Shown: positions 63,899-64,000 of the stretch, piece after piece
Layout of the letters: each line of letters begins with the position of its first letter
How positions within the stretch are numbered: the stretch's first letter is position 1
Origin: Chitinophagales bacterium
Lineage (GTDB): Bacteria > Bacteroidota > Bacteroidia > Chitinophagales > Chitinophagaceae
Assembly: GCA_017303335.1 (NCBI GenBank)
Contig: JAFLBK010000003.1
Span: 1-64,000, forward strand
Length of the DNA stretch: 64,000 bases
Direction of reading: 5' to 3'
The notes under the pieces: model-generated
What the model was told of the DNA's origin: nothing
The model's database searches: none
Seen by the model: the letters and a program-made list of their open reading frames with translations, nothing else
Program-made: the position numbers and the translations under genes

Positions 63899-64000
63899 TC
63901 AATGCAAAATACGATAGTTCAGGTATGAAATGGCCATGAAGCATTTGGAAAGAGCGCCGATACGAAGTACAGGAAGCGGGATACGAAACTGCCAGCGCAG
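63899..64000 (-). CDS. partial CDS, C-terminal end of an unidentified protein
   Basis: The - strand frame is open from the window edge to a TGA at 63899-63901 and gives 33 residues ending FMAISYLNYRILH. It is rich in aromatic and basic residues, as seen in C-terminal ends of glycosyltransferases, but no family was recognised. Its stop is 18 bases before the GT2 start on the same strand, so it is probably part of that operon. Confidence 0.45.
   Translation of the reverse strand: MRWQFRIPLPVLRIGALSKCFMAISYLNYRILH

Overview
The window looks like chromosomal DNA from a Bacteroidota bacterium, most probably of the family Chitinophagaceae. Supporting this are a type IX secretion sorting domain, TonB receptors with carboxypeptidase-like N-terminal domains, DUF4270, DUF5686, GSCFA, YfhO and MiaE proteins, and promoter-like TAnnTTTG boxes in place of sigma-70 sites. 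Base composition is close to balanced except for the first 4.5 kb, which is clearly AT-richer. The assignment rests on recognised families and was not searched.

Positions 1-4454 are an accessory block. It starts with the end of an IS3-type transposase, followed by four small unrelated genes or gene pairs on the + strand: a TPR membrane protein, a DUF2975/HTH pair, a small anchored protein and a PhnB-like lipoprotein. Each is separated from the next by a diverged copy of a repeat of about 140-200 bp. One copy has an 11-bp perfect inverted repeat, and the outer boxes bounding the TPR gene are exact reverse complements. This is the layout of integron cassettes with attC sites, but the sites are unusually long and no integrase is visible. 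It is the best candidate for a poorly described system here.

Positions 4539-10480 are a + strand run of accessory enzymes: a Tat-exported PhoD phosphatase broken by one in-frame TGA, an esterase, a mercaptopyruvate-type sulfurtransferase, a subclass B1 metallo-beta-lactamase with all six zinc ligands, a DUF2200 protein and a glyoxalase-fold protein. Positions 10505-14590 hold a TonB receptor with a FAS1-domain lipoprotein.

Positions 14717-34118 are mostly core functions: purC, a histidine kinase, trhO, a DUF5686 protein, a penicillin-acylase-like hydrolase, miaE, a GSCFA protein, HMG-CoA lyase, an HTH regulator, rlmB, metK, a DUF4270 lipoprotein and a short glycogen-synthase-like protein. 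Positions 34224-48915 carry panC, a flippase-like membrane protein, a heptose/glycerol nucleotidyltransferase-like protein, the polyphosphate pair ppk1 and ppx, DinB, TPR and VOC proteins, panB, an ALDH7-type dehydrogenase and an S8 protease. Positions 48986-58018 contain a T9SS-exported surface protein, a Tsp/Prc protease, tRNA-His, a DUF445-like protein and a second TonB-type receptor. The window ends in a glycan-type cluster (YfhO, methyltransferase, GT4, GT2).

Two genome-scale patterns stand out. Six genes have a TAnnTTTG-like box ending exactly 4 nt before the start codon, which suggests leaderless mRNAs. Three intergenic gaps are filled by hairpins built from different short repeated words with complementary arms. 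In addition, a common dispersed palindromic repeat has landed in frame inside the GSCFA gene.
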